Positions 1-8,602 of a stretch of 56,309 nt of DNA are shown one piece after another. The notes under the pieces are model-generated. The model did not search any database and had not been told where the DNA came from. It saw only the letters and a list, made by a program, of their open reading frames with translations. Origin of the DNA: an uncultured Clostridia bacterium (GTDB lineage Bacteria > Bacillota > Clostridia > TANB77 > CAG-508); contig CAKOYQ010000011.1 of the NCBI GenBank assembly GCA_934130935.1, positions 1-56,309 on the forward strand, written 5' to 3'. Numbering within the stretch: the stretch's first letter is position 1; each line of letters begins with the position of its first letter. The translations under genes were made by a program, and so were the position numbers.

Positions 1-44
1 AATTCTTTACTCATATTGATTTCTTTTTTAATTATATGTAACAT
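1..44 (-). CDS. Start of a gene running off the left edge
   Basis: An ATG at 42-44 on the minus strand opens a frame that stays open for 14 codons to the window edge. A second in-frame ATG lies at 12-14. A strong GGAGG sits at 58-62, 13 bases before the first ATG, which is a longer spacer than usual. Only the N-terminus is visible, so no function can be given. It lies just beyond the terminator of the tRNA cluster. Confidence 0.3.
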   Translation of the reverse strand, partial: MLHIIKKEINMSKE

Positions 45-81
45 AATACCACAAAAACCTCCTTTTTTCAATATTTTGGGT

Positions 82-110
82 CAAAAAAAGACCGTTTCTT
101 TTGAAACGGT
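82..110 (-). terminator. Intrinsic terminator of the tRNA cluster
   Basis: An 8-bp perfect stem (ACCGTTTC/GAAACGGT) with an AAAA loop is followed on the minus strand by a run of seven T. It lies downstream of the last tRNA and closes the Val-Asp-Phe unit. Confidence 0.85.
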
Positions 111-195
111 TTAAGATTTTTGTGTTCATCAAAATTTTGTTGTCTTGAAATTAAGTTGTATCAAGGCTTTCAAAAAGTTCGACGAAAACTTGTCT

Positions 196-271
196 TGGTG
201 CCTTGAACTGGAATCGAACCAGTGACACAAGGATTTTCAGTCCTTTGCTCTACCAACTGAGCTATCAAGGC
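196..271 (-). tRNA. tRNA-Phe (GAA)
   Basis: The cloverleaf reads on the minus strand. It has a 7-bp acceptor stem (GCCTTGA/TCAAGGC), a D arm with AGCTCAGTTGGTAGAGC, an anticodon loop with GAA and a GGTTCGATTCC T arm. The 3' CCA is encoded (196-198). It is the third and last gene of the cluster. Confidence 0.95.
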
Positions 272-285
272 ATTACATAAAAAAA

Positions 286-362
286 TGGCGACCTGGAACG
301 GGCTCGAACCGTCGACCTCTAGCGTGACAGGCTAGCGTTCTAACCAACTGAACTACCAGGCC
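286..362 (-). tRNA. tRNA-Asp (GTC)
   Basis: The minus-strand cloverleaf has acceptor GGCCTGG paired with CCAGGTC (one G-T pair), anticodon GTC in the loop CTGTCAC, a GGTTCGAGCCC T arm and the G discriminator expected for tRNA-Asp. CCA is encoded at 286-288. It is the middle gene of the cluster. Confidence 0.95.
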
Positions 363-370
363 GTAAAACA

Positions 371-446
371 TGGTGGTCGCTATAGGGCTCGAACCTATGA
401 CCCTCTGCTTGTAAGGCAGATGCTCTCCCAGCTGAGCTAAGCGACC
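371..446 (-). tRNA. tRNA-Val (TAC)
   Basis: The minus-strand cloverleaf has acceptor GGTCGCT/AGCGACC, anticodon TAC in the loop CTTACAA, a GGTTCGAGCCC T arm and an encoded CCA at 371-373. It is the first gene of the cluster and lies just downstream of a near-consensus promoter. Confidence 0.95.
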
Positions 447-465
447 ATGTCTTTCGACATGACTA

Positions 466-494
466 AGTATACTATGTTTTTTGTGCTTTGTCAA
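466..494 (-). promoter_or_regulatory. Promoter of the tRNA Val-Asp-Phe cluster
   Basis: The minus strand has a perfect -35 TTGACA (489-494), a 17-bp spacer and a -10 TATACT (466-471). The first tRNA starts 20 bases downstream. This is a textbook strong sigma-A promoter. Confidence 0.85.
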
Positions 495-560
495 TACATT
501 TTTTTAAATTTATTTAATTTTTTCAAAATTCTACTATATTTTCCTTTTAAAAAGTATTTT

Positions 561-1241
561 TTAATTTATAGTTGTACTTGTTGAGCCTGTTCCAACAACA
601 TTTTCTTGCAAAGATCTCCATGTATTACACCCTATTATGCCATCAGCGGATAAACCTCTTGAACTCTGATACCTTTTTACTGCATTATAAGTCTGCTCCC
701 CAAATACTCCGTCTAGTCCACCAGTTCTATACCCTAGTGTATTCAAATCATCTTGTGCTATACACACATAATTTCCTCTTGCTCCTCTTCTTATTAACGG
801 AAATCCTCCAGATGAGCAGGCTGGACTTCCAAATCTTCTGTCAAAATGCACCCAAGTTGGTGATAACGATGCTGGCTCGACATATGTCCAAACTCCGGAA
901 TTTTGTGCACTACTTCTCAAAACTCTTCTTTGTGCATTAGTTAAACCTTGCCCAACATCAAAAGCTGTTCCAGCATAATGTTGACTCTGACTTCCATGCC
1001 CTCCTTCATATGGTCTTTTGAAAGCAAATCCAACCTTTATAGGTGCTCCATAAATATATCTCTGGCTATTCCATGCTTGCATTGTTCTTTTATCAGTCCA
1101 CAAAATATTGCTTTTACTCGACCCCCTAAACTCCCTTACTCTTAATGTACCATTTGTATTATATGGCATAGATTCGTTTTCATTTCTAAAAAAAGTTTCC
1201 ATTCTATTTGTATCCTGATTATATACCAATATTTTTGCCAT
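561..1241 (-). CDS. Peptidoglycan peptidase (M15-like) with PG-binding domain
   Basis: The 226-residue protein has two parts. Residues about 50-140 carry an M15-type zinc site: SQHYAGTAFDVG gives H88 and D95, and WVHFD gives H132. This is the SxHxxGxAxD signature of DD- or LD-carboxypeptidases and phage-type endolysins. Residues about 147-212 form a PG_binding_1 repeat (LRRGARG-like start, then DGVFGEQTYNAVKRYQ and DGIIGCNTW). No signal peptide is visible, so export must be unusual, or the enzyme acts like an endolysin. An upstream in-frame ATG at 1259 is rejected because AAGGGGG sits 8 bases before the ATG at 1241. That ribosome binding site lies inside a long hairpin (1243-1296). The exact bond cut cannot be told from sequence. 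Confidence 0.8.
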   Translation of the reverse strand: MAKILVYNQDTNRMETFFRNENESMPYNTNGTLRVREFRGSSKSNILWTDKRTMQAWNSQRYIYGAPIKVGFAFKRPYEGGHGSQSQHYAGTAFDVGQGLTNAQRRVLRSSAQNSGVWTYVEPASLSPTWVHFDRRFGSPACSSGGFPLIRRGARGNYVCIAQDDLNTLGYRTGGLDGVFGEQTYNAVKRYQSSRGLSADGIIGCNTWRSLQENVVGTGSTSTTIN

Positions 1242-1242
1242 A

Positions 1243-1296
1243 AAAAAGTCCCCCTTCATAATATTTTATATATATTATGAATTTTAGGGACTTTTT
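1243..1296 (-). promoter_or_regulatory. Long two-part hairpin between the sortase and peptidase genes
   Basis: Directly after the sortase stop, the minus strand folds into an outer 10-bp perfect stem (AAAAAGTCCC/GGGACTTTTT) and an inner 10-bp perfect stem (TTCATAATAT/ATATTATGAA). The 3' arm ends in a T run that leads straight into the start codon of the downstream gene. It looks like an intrinsic terminator for the sortase run. Its 3' arm also contains the GGGGG of the next gene's ribosome binding site, so translation may be masked when it forms. Confidence 0.7.
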
Positions 1297-1297
1297 G

Positions 1298-2044
1298 TTA
1301 TTTTTTTTCAGTACATTTTACTATAACTCTGTTTTTAGAATCATCTGTGCATGTTATTAATGTCACTTCTTTTTTTCCATTTGTATATTGAGTTGTATCT
1401 GATCTATCATTAGGATCGACTGTATGTATATCATATACCTCATATTGAATGATCCTTTGACTCAAATCCTGTATCTCAACTATGTCTCCAACAACCAGTG
1501 ATGGCACATCACTAAAGAACACACCTTTTCTCCTATAATTATGTCCTATTATACATAAATTTCCAACTTCATTTGGGTTTGCTCCCCAAAATTTATATGG
1601 TGCAATTTTCATAAGTTCTACATTTGTTGTTTGAGCCAATATTGGATAATTTACTTTAATTTTTGGTATTCTAACTATACCAATAGTATCATACTTTTTC
1701 CCATTTGGTGCAACATACGTAGAAGTAGCTGTTGCCATTCGTAATTGTGATGTTTCATTTCCAATCTCAGTATCCTCTTCTGATAATTCCATTTCTTGAG
1801 TTATTTTTACTACTAATGCATTATCATATGAACTTATTGTTGTATCGTCTTCTTTAGTTAAAAAAGATAAAATATCATTAGATATTCCTTCTTGTTTACT
1901 TCTATCATATTCAGCATATATATACACAGAAAATAATGATACTATTAAAAATACAGATAGTATAAACAAGCTTTTATAAACTTTCTTTTTTCTTTTTAAC
2001 TCTGGTGTTACATATATTTTTTCTGTCACTAAAATCTGGTTCAT
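1298..2044 (-). CDS. Sortase (cysteine transpeptidase)
   Basis: The 248-residue protein has a basic N-terminus, one membrane segment at about 24-45, a low-complexity linker and a C-terminal sortase fold. The catalytic residues are visible: H168 in IIGHN, C232 in TLITC and R239 in KNRVIV. It should cut and anchor surface proteins outside the membrane. The subclass (perhaps D) is uncertain. Ribosome binding site AAAGGAG lies 5 bases from the ATG. It sits 21 bases downstream of an anchored protein of unknown function, in the run lepA-rlmB-unknown-sortase. No LPXTG-bearing substrate is encoded in the window. Confidence 0.9.
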   Translation of the reverse strand: MNQILVTEKIYVTPELKRKKKVYKSLFILSVFLIVSLFSVYIYAEYDRSKQEGISNDILSFLTKEDDTTISSYDNALVVKITQEMELSEEDTEIGNETSQLRMATATSTYVAPNGKKYDTIGIVRIPKIKVNYPILAQTTNVELMKIAPYKFWGANPNEVGNLCIIGHNYRRKGVFFSDVPSLVVGDIVEIQDLSQRIIQYEVYDIHTVDPNDRSDTTQYTNGKKEVTLITCTDDSKNRVIVKCTEKK

Positions 2045-2065
2045 ATGTTCTCCTTTCAGTAATTT

Positions 2066-3832
2066 TTAATTTTCAACCTCTTCTATTGTTATATAATCAA
2101 TTAATTTGTTTTCTTCTTTATAAGAAATTGAAATCTGATATTTCTTTTCATCACTTATCATATCTAATACTTGATTCATTCCGTCTTCATTTGTACTATT
2201 TCGTTCTATATTCAATTTTATTACATATTTTACATCTTCTGGGTCCATTTCTTCAGTATTTTCTTGACCTTCAGCAGGTGTTATTTCGCAACTTCCTAGA
2301 TTATTTTTGACTATATTTAATAATGCGTTTACATTTTCCGCTGTTACTTCATTTCCTGTATAAAATTCAAATTTGGCATTAAATTTATTTATCTCAACTT
2401 GTGTCATTTCATCTTCAGATACAGGTTCTTCAGTTGTTGTATTACTGCTCAACCCCAAGGCCTCTTTTAGCAATTCTACTCTAGTTTCTGTCTTAATTGG
2501 TACATTTTCCTTTAATATATCTATTAATGTTTTTCTTCTTTCTTGTTCCATATCACTTAACACAAGATTATTGCCTTCTAATAAAGTCTGTCTTTCTTCA
2601 AAGTCATTAGTAAAGTCAATCGCATTATATAATTCAGCTTTAATACTTAATATATCTTTTTTGTAACCAATTATTATATTTGTTTCTATGTTTTCATCTG
2701 TTAGTTGCATTTCACTAGAAAGGCTTACTGTATAATTTTCCTCTCCGTCTTCAACATTAACATTTATAGAAACATCTTCTTTATTCTCCAATGTCTCTTT
2801 AGTCAATTCTATATCATATTTATTTGTTTTTTCAGAAACAATTTTAGTAAATTGTATTTTTGATATTCTTTCTCCGTCTCCTTTTGCATTTTCTATTATG
2901 ATTTTGTCTCCACCTATTTCCACAACTGTTCTTATAGTCCTCTTGTTTTGCTCAAATACAGTTATTTTTATTGCTGGTAGCTCCTTTTCGTCTGTTAATA
3001 CCTTAACTAATTCATCAATTTGTTCTCCAAACGATTCGTTTTTGATATTTTTTACAATAACTGATTCATTTTTTATATTATTTAATATTTCTACTAATAA
3101 TTTTTCTACTTGTGTATTGGTTAATGAAACTGTATATGAATTTATTTTTATTTTATTATTATTATATGTTATCATTGCATTTCTTTGCTTACTAAATGTT
3201 CCTTCTGAAATTGTTTTAGTTATCATATTAGAATATTTCTCTTTCAATGTTTTTGCATCATCTTGAGAAATTATCTCTTCAGAAACTTTTGCAGTTCCAT
3301 CAATTATATTGATGATCTTTTCTAATACAGAACTATCTATTCCAATTTCATCAGCAATATCATCTATGTTTTCATCATTTTTTATTGACACAAACTGCTT
3401 AGCTACATCTGAAAATCTTATTCCATATAGTTCTTTATCTTTTATTATTTCTGATTCTAAATATTCCTCTTCATTAAATAATATTTGTCCATCTGCATAA
3501 AAATATTCATTCTCATTATCTTTTTGAACATCTAAATTAGCTGACAAATTATTCACAGGATTAGATACCTCTCCGCCTTCTGAATATGACATTTTTATAT
3601 CTGTGTTTGATTCATACTTATCTTGATTTGATAAATTTTTATATGTTTGAATCGTTTTTAAATCTCCTAAGCTCTGAAAATCTTCTATATTTTGTGACAT
3701 GTATTTTGCAAACAATTCTTTATTACTTTTAAAAATATCTGTAGCCATAAATAAATATGCAAAGGTCGCTCCTCCTAAACCTAATATCACTATTAAAACT
3801 ATTACAATTATTAATATTTTTTTACTTTTCAT
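2066..3832 (-). CDS. Membrane-anchored extracellular protein of unknown function
   Basis: The 588-residue protein has a short basic N-terminus and one strong hydrophobic segment (about residues 5-30). A long acidic, lysine- and asparagine-rich exported part follows. The exported part alternates predicted strands with charged stretches (many E-D-N-E and KIxI/VxIxV patterns), as in surface or spore-envelope lipobox-free proteins. There is no lipobox cysteine, no LPXTG signal and no recognisable catalytic motif. It lies between rlmB and the sortase gene with short gaps (36 and 21 bases), so it is probably co-transcribed with them. A role in the cell envelope is inferred only from topology and neighbours. 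Confidence 0.7.
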   Translation of the reverse strand: MKSKKILIIVIVLIVILGLGGATFAYLFMATDIFKSNKELFAKYMSQNIEDFQSLGDLKTIQTYKNLSNQDKYESNTDIKMSYSEGGEVSNPVNNLSANLDVQKDNENEYFYADGQILFNEEEYLESEIIKDKELYGIRFSDVAKQFVSIKNDENIDDIADEIGIDSSVLEKIINIIDGTAKVSEEIISQDDAKTLKEKYSNMITKTISEGTFSKQRNAMITYNNNKIKINSYTVSLTNTQVEKLLVEILNNIKNESVIVKNIKNESFGEQIDELVKVLTDEKELPAIKITVFEQNKRTIRTVVEIGGDKIIIENAKGDGERISKIQFTKIVSEKTNKYDIELTKETLENKEDVSINVNVEDGEENYTVSLSSEMQLTDENIETNIIIGYKKDILSIKAELYNAIDFTNDFEERQTLLEGNNLVLSDMEQERRKTLIDILKENVPIKTETRVELLKEALGLSSNTTTEEPVSEDEMTQVEINKFNAKFEFYTGNEVTAENVNALLNIVKNNLGSCEITPAEGQENTEEMDPEDVKYVIKLNIERNSTNEDGMNQVLDMISDEKKYQISISYKEENKLIDYITIEEVEN

Positions 3833-3868
3833 TTTTTACTCCTTACTCATGAAAATTTATAACTATTT

Positions 3869-4684
3869 TTACCTTCCGAATGTTCTTTGTTTTAAAGCTT
3901 CATATACTATTATTCCAGTTGAAACTGATGCATTTAGTGATGTTACCTTTCCTTTTATAGGAATTTTCACATTAAAATCACAATTATTTTTTACTTTTTC
4001 ACTTATTCCTTTTCCTTCATTTCCTATTACTATCCCTAGTGGCCCCGTTAAGTCTTGATTATAATAGTACTTTTCTGCATTTATATCTGTCCCACATATC
4101 CATAATCCTGCCTTTTTTAATTCTTTTATACTGTCTGATATGTTCGTAACTCTTGCTATTTTCATATGTTCTACAGCCCCTGCTGAAGCTTTATTTACTG
4201 TACTATTTACTAATGCTGCTCTTCTTTTCGGTATTATTACACCATGTACTCCAGCTGTTTCTGCTGTTCTAATAATTGAACCTAAATTATGTGGATCTTC
4301 TATTCCATCTAATATTAATATAAGTGGTTCTTCATTTCTCTCTTTTACAGTATTTAATATATCATCTATATCTGAATATTCAAATGGAGGGGCAATCGCT
4401 ATAACTCCTTGATAATTTTCTTCTTGTGCCATTTCATCCATTTGCTTTTTATCTTTTTCCACAACTATTATTCTACGTTCTTTAGCTATTGCAAGAATTT
4501 TATTTATTGAGCCATGTTTTTCTCCTCTTGTCACATATATTTTATTTATATCTTTTCCACTTTCTAATAATTCCAATACAGAATTTCTTCCTTCTATTTG
4601 GTCGTCAAACTTTTTCTCATCTATTTTATTTTCTTCTCTTTTATCTTTTCCAGTTCTTTGCTGATTACTTCTTTTTTTTCCCAT
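3869..4684 (-). CDS. rlmB: 23S rRNA (guanosine-2'-O-)methyltransferase RlmB
   Basis: This is a SpoU/TrmH-family enzyme of 271 residues. It has an N-terminal substrate-binding domain (EGRNSVLELL at about 31) and a SPOUT knot domain with the three family motifs: NLGSIIRTAETAGVHGVI, LVIGNEGKGIS-like and VTSLNASVSTGI. It methylates a guanosine in domain V of 23S rRNA. The first 25 residues are a lysine-rich extension. GAAAGGAG lies 5 bases before the ATG at 4684, and the longer frame would place this site inside the coding sequence. lepA ends 17 bases upstream, so the two translation-related genes are likely one transcript. Confidence 0.92.
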   Translation of the reverse strand: MGKKRSNQQRTGKDKREENKIDEKKFDDQIEGRNSVLELLESGKDINKIYVTRGEKHGSINKILAIAKERRIIVVEKDKKQMDEMAQEENYQGVIAIAPPFEYSDIDDILNTVKERNEEPLILILDGIEDPHNLGSIIRTAETAGVHGVIIPKRRAALVNSTVNKASAGAVEHMKIARVTNISDSIKELKKAGLWICGTDINAEKYYYNQDLTGPLGIVIGNEGKGISEKVKNNCDFNVKIPIKGKVTSLNASVSTGIIVYEALKQRTFGR

Positions 4685-4701
4685 TCTTGCTCCTTTCAAT
4701 T

Positions 4702-6507
4702 TTATTCTTCGTCTAATTTAAGAACAGATAAGAACGCTTCCTGTGGCATCTCAACACTACCAATTTGTCTCATCTTCTTTTTTCCTCTTTTTTGTTTCTC
4801 AAGCAATTTTTTCTTTCTTGTAATATCTCCTCCATAGCATTTTGCTAATACATCTTTCCTCATCGCTGAAATTGTTTCTCTTGCAATTATTGTTCCTCCA
4901 ACAACAGCTTGTAGTGGTATTGCAAATAATTGTCTTGGTATAACTCCTTTTAGTTTCTCTACCATCTTTTTTCCTCTAATATATGCATTGTCTTTGAATA
5001 CTATAAAAGATAATGCATCAACTGGTTCACCATTTACATGAATATCTAACTTAACTAACTTTGATTCTCTGTATTCTTTAAATTCATAATCAAATGACGC
5101 ATATCCCTTAGTTCTTGATTTCAAACTATCAAAAAAGTCATAAATTATTTCATTTAAAGGCATCTCATATACTAATGTCACTCTATTTTCATCTAAATAT
5201 TTCATGTCTATAAATATTCCTCTGCGGTTTTGACATATATCCATAATATTTCCTACATATTCTTTCGGAGTCATTATATTTGCTGTAACTATTGGCTCTT
5301 CCATATACGCTATTTCTACTTGAGGTGGCAAATCTGCTGGGTTATAAATATCTAATACCTCTCCTGATGTTTTATGTATTTTATATATTACTGATGGTGC
5401 TGTCGTTATTAATCCTAAATCAAATTCTCTATCAAGTCTTTCTTCTATTATTTCTAGGTGCAATAATCCTAAGAAACCACATCTAAATCCAAAGCCTAGT
5501 GCAGCTGATGTTTCTGGTTCATATTCTAAAGCTGCATCATTTAACTTTAATTTTTCTAATGCTACTTTTAAATCTTCGTATTCACTTCCATCTACTGGAT
5601 ATAATCCACAGTATACCATTGGAGTTACCTTTTTATACCCTGGAAGTGGTATATCTGCTGGTTTATTTTTTTGTGTGATAGTATCTCCTACATGTATATC
5701 AGTTAAACTTTTAATACTTGCTGCTATATATCCAACCTCTCCTGCTCGTATTTCTTGTACTGGCATATATTGTCCTGGTGCAAAATACCCAACTTCTACT
5801 ACAGTAAATGTTTTTCCTGTTGCCATTAATTTTATTTCGTCGCCAACTTTCATTTTGCCTTCCATAACTCTTACATATGCCACTGCACCTTTATAGTTAT
5901 CATAATATGAATCAAATATTAAGCATCTAGTTTTTGCATTTTCATCACCTTTTGGTGCTGGCAAATCTGTTACAATTCTTTCTAACACCTCTTCTACATT
6001 TAATCCCGATTTTGCTGATATACATGGTGCATCCATTGCTGGAATTCCAATTATCTCTTCAATCTCATGTTTAACTTCATCCGGTCTTGCATTTGGTAAA
6101 TCTATTTTATTTATTACTGGTAATATTTCTAAATCATTTTCTATTGCTAAATACACATTAGCTAATGTTTGTGCTTCAACTCCCTGACTTGCATCTACTA
6201 CAAGAATCGCTCCATCACATGCAGCTAAACTTCTTGATACTTCATAATTAAAATCAACATGTCCTGGTGTATCTATTAAATTAAATGTATATTCCTCCCC
6301 ATTTTTCGCCTTATATTTCATCCTTACTGCTTGTGATTTTATTGTTATTCCTCTTTCTCTTTCTATTTCCATATTGTCTAATACTTGCTCTTCCATTTCT
6401 CTTTGTGATAAAGCTCCTGTCTTTTCTATTAGTCTATCTGCAAGTGTTGATTTTCCATGGTCAATGTGTGCAATTATACTAAAATTTCTTATTTTATCTC
6501 GATTCAT
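4702..6507 (-). CDS. lepA: Elongation factor 4 (LepA)
   Basis: This is a ribosome-bound GTPase of 601 residues, the usual LepA length. The G domain has AHIDHGKST (G1), RERGIT (G2), DTPGH (G3) and NKIDLP (G4). Domains II and III, the EF-G-like domain V and the lysine-rich C-terminal domain (KKLLEKQKRGKKKM) follow. It back-translocates or remodels stalled ribosomes. The ATG at 6507 is preceded by GGGAGG with a 4-base spacer; a longer frame to 6519 has no such site. A TATAAT pair at 6531-6541 could be the -10 of the lepA-rlmB transcript, but the -35 is weak. Confidence 0.96.
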   Translation of the reverse strand: MNRDKIRNFSIIAHIDHGKSTLADRLIEKTGALSQREMEEQVLDNMEIERERGITIKSQAVRMKYKAKNGEEYTFNLIDTPGHVDFNYEVSRSLAACDGAILVVDASQGVEAQTLANVYLAIENDLEILPVINKIDLPNARPDEVKHEIEEIIGIPAMDAPCISAKSGLNVEEVLERIVTDLPAPKGDENAKTRCLIFDSYYDNYKGAVAYVRVMEGKMKVGDEIKLMATGKTFTVVEVGYFAPGQYMPVQEIRAGEVGYIAASIKSLTDIHVGDTITQKNKPADIPLPGYKKVTPMVYCGLYPVDGSEYEDLKVALEKLKLNDAALEYEPETSAALGFGFRCGFLGLLHLEIIEERLDREFDLGLITTAPSVIYKIHKTSGEVLDIYNPADLPPQVEIAYMEEPIVTANIMTPKEYVGNIMDICQNRRGIFIDMKYLDENRVTLVYEMPLNEIIYDFFDSLKSRTKGYASFDYEFKEYRESKLVKLDIHVNGEPVDALSFIVFKDNAYIRGKKMVEKLKGVIPRQLFAIPLQAVVGGTIIARETISAMRKDVLAKCYGGDITRKKKLLEKQKRGKKKMRQIGSVEMPQEAFLSVLKLDEE

Positions 6508-6683
6508 TTTTCCTCCCATACTTCTTGGCTATTATATTATAACATGTTTTCCAAAAAAATGCATTAGTTTTTGAAAATTCTTTTATAAAAATATTACATG
6601 ATAAGGTTTTATTGACTTGTTATAAGGGAGACTTGAAATATATAAGCTTTACCATATAATATTAAAATCAATTTTTATAAACT

Positions 6684-6730
6684 AAAAAAACCTAAATTAT
6701 TAAACTTACTTGTCTAATAAATTAGATTTT
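6684..6730 (-). terminator. Probable terminator of the G5/3D protein gene
   Basis: On the minus strand an imperfect 14-bp A/T-rich stem (13 of 14 positions pair, counting one G-T) with a 14-base loop is followed by a T run. It begins about 15 bases after the stop codon. Confidence 0.5.
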
Positions 6731-6742
6731 TTAATTTTATAT

Positions 6743-7684
6743 TTATTGAACCACTTGTACTGGTAAATATTTTACTCCCCATGCTACAGCTTCAACATGT
6801 GAATTCATATAAATGTCTATCCTGTTGCCTTGTATTGCTCCGCCTCTGTCCTCGACAGTATATTCTTGACCATTTATCATCAATTTTGTTCCAAAAGAAA
6901 ATTGTCCTGATGCTGCAACAGTATGGCCTGCTGTCGCTTTTGTTCCAGAAGCTGTTCTTCCTGTTGTTTTTCCGCAACATCTAGCACATGAACAATATGC
7001 TGTTACTTTAAATATCTTTGTTGTACCTGTATGTGTTGCATTAGTCACTGTATTGTTAGCTGCTCTTGATGTTATATTTTTTTGTACTTGAACAATTTTG
7101 TTGATAGGTTCTTTAATAACATTTTCTGATAATTTTATTTTTTCTATTTCTTCTTCATTTTGATACTTTATCTTATATGTTATTTCTTTAATTCCATCTT
7201 CTCCTTGTTGAATTACTTTATTTTTTATATCTGTTGATCCTTGTGATGCATCTTTTGTAATTGTTTCATATGGTATTTTTTCTTGTTCTACTACTATTTT
7301 TTCAATTATTGGTGAATAACTTTTTAATATTTCATCTAATGTAGTTTCTAAACCACTTTCTGAGATTTTTGCAATTTGTACTTCTTGCTCAGATTTATTA
7401 GTTATTACAATTTTGTTATTTTCAGTTATTTCACTTTCTAAGCTTGGAGTTACTCTTTCATCATCTTCTACGACAATATTATTATCTTCTAAAATTTCTT
7501 CTACACTTGTTTTTGTAGTAACAACTGTCATTGTGTATCCGTTAGACATTGTTATTTGAACGCTTCTAATGTCTATTTCCGTAGCCATTACGCTTACTCC
7601 AAATATTAATATCAATATTAAACTAATAACAATGACCTTCACAATAGAAACAGAAGCCTCATCTCTTTTATCCATAAAAATCAT
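6743..7684 (-). CDS. YabE-like G5/3D-domain cell-wall protein
   Basis: The protein has about 313 residues. Order of parts: a membrane segment (about 14-35), a DUF348 ubiquitin-like repeat (VTTKTSVEEILEDNNI), a G5 domain (about 130-185, IPYETI followed by KEITYKIKYQNEEE), a linker and a C-terminal 3D domain (FKVTAYCSCARCCG, then DRGGAIQGNRIDIYMNSH with the spaced aspartates). This is the layout of YabE and resuscitation-promoting-factor-like lytic enzymes that cut peptidoglycan at the surface. Start choice is open: AAGGAGG is only 3 bases before the ATG at 7684 but 12 before the ATG at 7675. It stands alone between two terminator-like hairpins. Confidence 0.85.
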   Translation of the reverse strand: MIFMDKRDEASVSIVKVIVISLILILIFGVSVMATEIDIRSVQITMSNGYTMTVVTTKTSVEEILEDNNIVVEDDERVTPSLESEITENNKIVITNKSEQEVQIAKISESGLETTLDEILKSYSPIIEKIVVEQEKIPYETITKDASQGSTDIKNKVIQQGEDGIKEITYKIKYQNEEEIEKIKLSENVIKEPINKIVQVQKNITSRAANNTVTNATHTGTTKIFKVTAYCSCARCCGKTTGRTASGTKATAGHTVAASGQFSFGTKLMINGQEYTVEDRGGAIQGNRIDIYMNSHVEAVAWGVKYLPVQVVQ

Positions 7685-7885
7685 TATCCTCCTTCTAACG
7701 ACATTTTTATTATACACACTTTATATTATTTTGTCAAATTTTTTGTTTTTGTGTTGCCAATTTCCGTAAGCCTTGGTAAATCTTGGACTTATTATATTAT
7801 ATGTTGCTTGTACCAAAAAAATTCACAAAAATTTTTTATTTCTTTAATTAATATTAGTTTTCAAGAAATAAAATCTCCAGAACAG

Positions 7886-7914
7886 TTGTAAAAAATACTG
7901 CAATGTGTTAATAT
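7886..7914 (+). promoter_or_regulatory. Promoter of lemA
   Basis: TTGTAA (7886-7891), a 17-bp spacer and TAATAT (7909-7914) lie 35 bases upstream of the lemA start codon. The match to sigma-A consensus is moderate but the spacing is ideal. Confidence 0.55.
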
Positions 7915-7948
7915 ATAAATGTAAATAAAATACAAAGGAGGTTTCTTT

Positions 7949-8500
7949 ATGTTGATAGCATTAGTAATAATAATTTTATTAGTAATTTGGATTATTTCAA
8001 TTTACAATGGGCTAATCAAATCTAAACAAAAAGTAGACAATGCTTGGAGTCAAATCGATGTTCAATTACAAAGAAGATTTGATTTAATTCCTAATTTTGT
8101 TGAAACAGTAAAAGGTTATATGACACATGAATCTGAAACATTTGAAAAAATCGCTTCATTAAGAACTTCATGGGCAAATTCTTCAACTGTAGGAGAAAAA
8201 GCAAAACTAGATGGAGAACTTTCTGGAGCTCTAAAAACTATTATGGCTGTTTCAGAAAATTATCCTGAATTAAAAGCAAACACCAACTTCTCAGAATTAT
8301 CTGAAGAATTGCGTAATACTGAAAATAAAATTTCTTTTTCAAGACAATTTTACAATGACAGTGTTACAATGTATAATACAAAATTAGAGCTTTTCCCATC
8401 AAATATTGTTGCAGGTATGTTTAATTTTCAAAAAAGAGATTTATTTGCAACTGAAAGTGATGAAGCTAGAAAAAATGTTAAAGTTGACTTTAATAAATAA
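7949..8500 (+). CDS. lemA: LemA family protein
   Basis: The 183-residue protein has one N-terminal membrane segment (about 2-20), followed by a helical cytoplasmic or extracytoplasmic bundle. The family hallmarks are present: NAWSQIDVQLQRRFDLIPN near residue 33, and a later N-T-E-N-K-I-S-F-S-R-Q-F-Y-N-D motif. LemA proteins often sit next to the HtpX protease, as here; their exact role is unclear. Ribosome binding site AAAGGAGG is 8 bases before the ATG. A hairpin with a T run follows the gene, so lemA may end its own transcript before htpX. Confidence 0.93.
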   Translation: MLIALVIIILLVIWIISIYNGLIKSKQKVDNAWSQIDVQLQRRFDLIPNFVETVKGYMTHESETFEKIASLRTSWANSSTVGEKAKLDGELSGALKTIMAVSENYPELKANTNFSELSEELRNTENKISFSRQFYNDSVTMYNTKLELFPSNIVAGMFNFQKRDLFATESDEARKNVKVDFNK

Positions 8501-8513
8501 TATATGATTAATT

Positions 8514-8556
8514 CCGGTTCTTTTTTGTAATATATTATAAAATGGACCGGTTTTTT
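8514..8556 (+). terminator. Terminator after lemA
   Basis: CCGGTTC (8514-8520) pairs with GGACCGG (8544-8550), with one G-T pair. A self-complementary A/T-rich loop lies between, and six T follow (8551-8556). Confidence 0.65.
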
Positions 8557-8602
8557 CGTAAATAAATTCTAAGCATATTAATAATAAGAAGGAAGTGATT
8601 TT

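Noticed and set aside
273..494. A 73-codon minus-strand open frame over the tRNA cluster
   Set aside because: It runs through three clear tRNA genes and has no ribosome binding site.
6609..6640. Plus-strand TTGACT followed by TATATAA
   Set aside because: The spacer is about 21 bases and no plus-strand gene follows.
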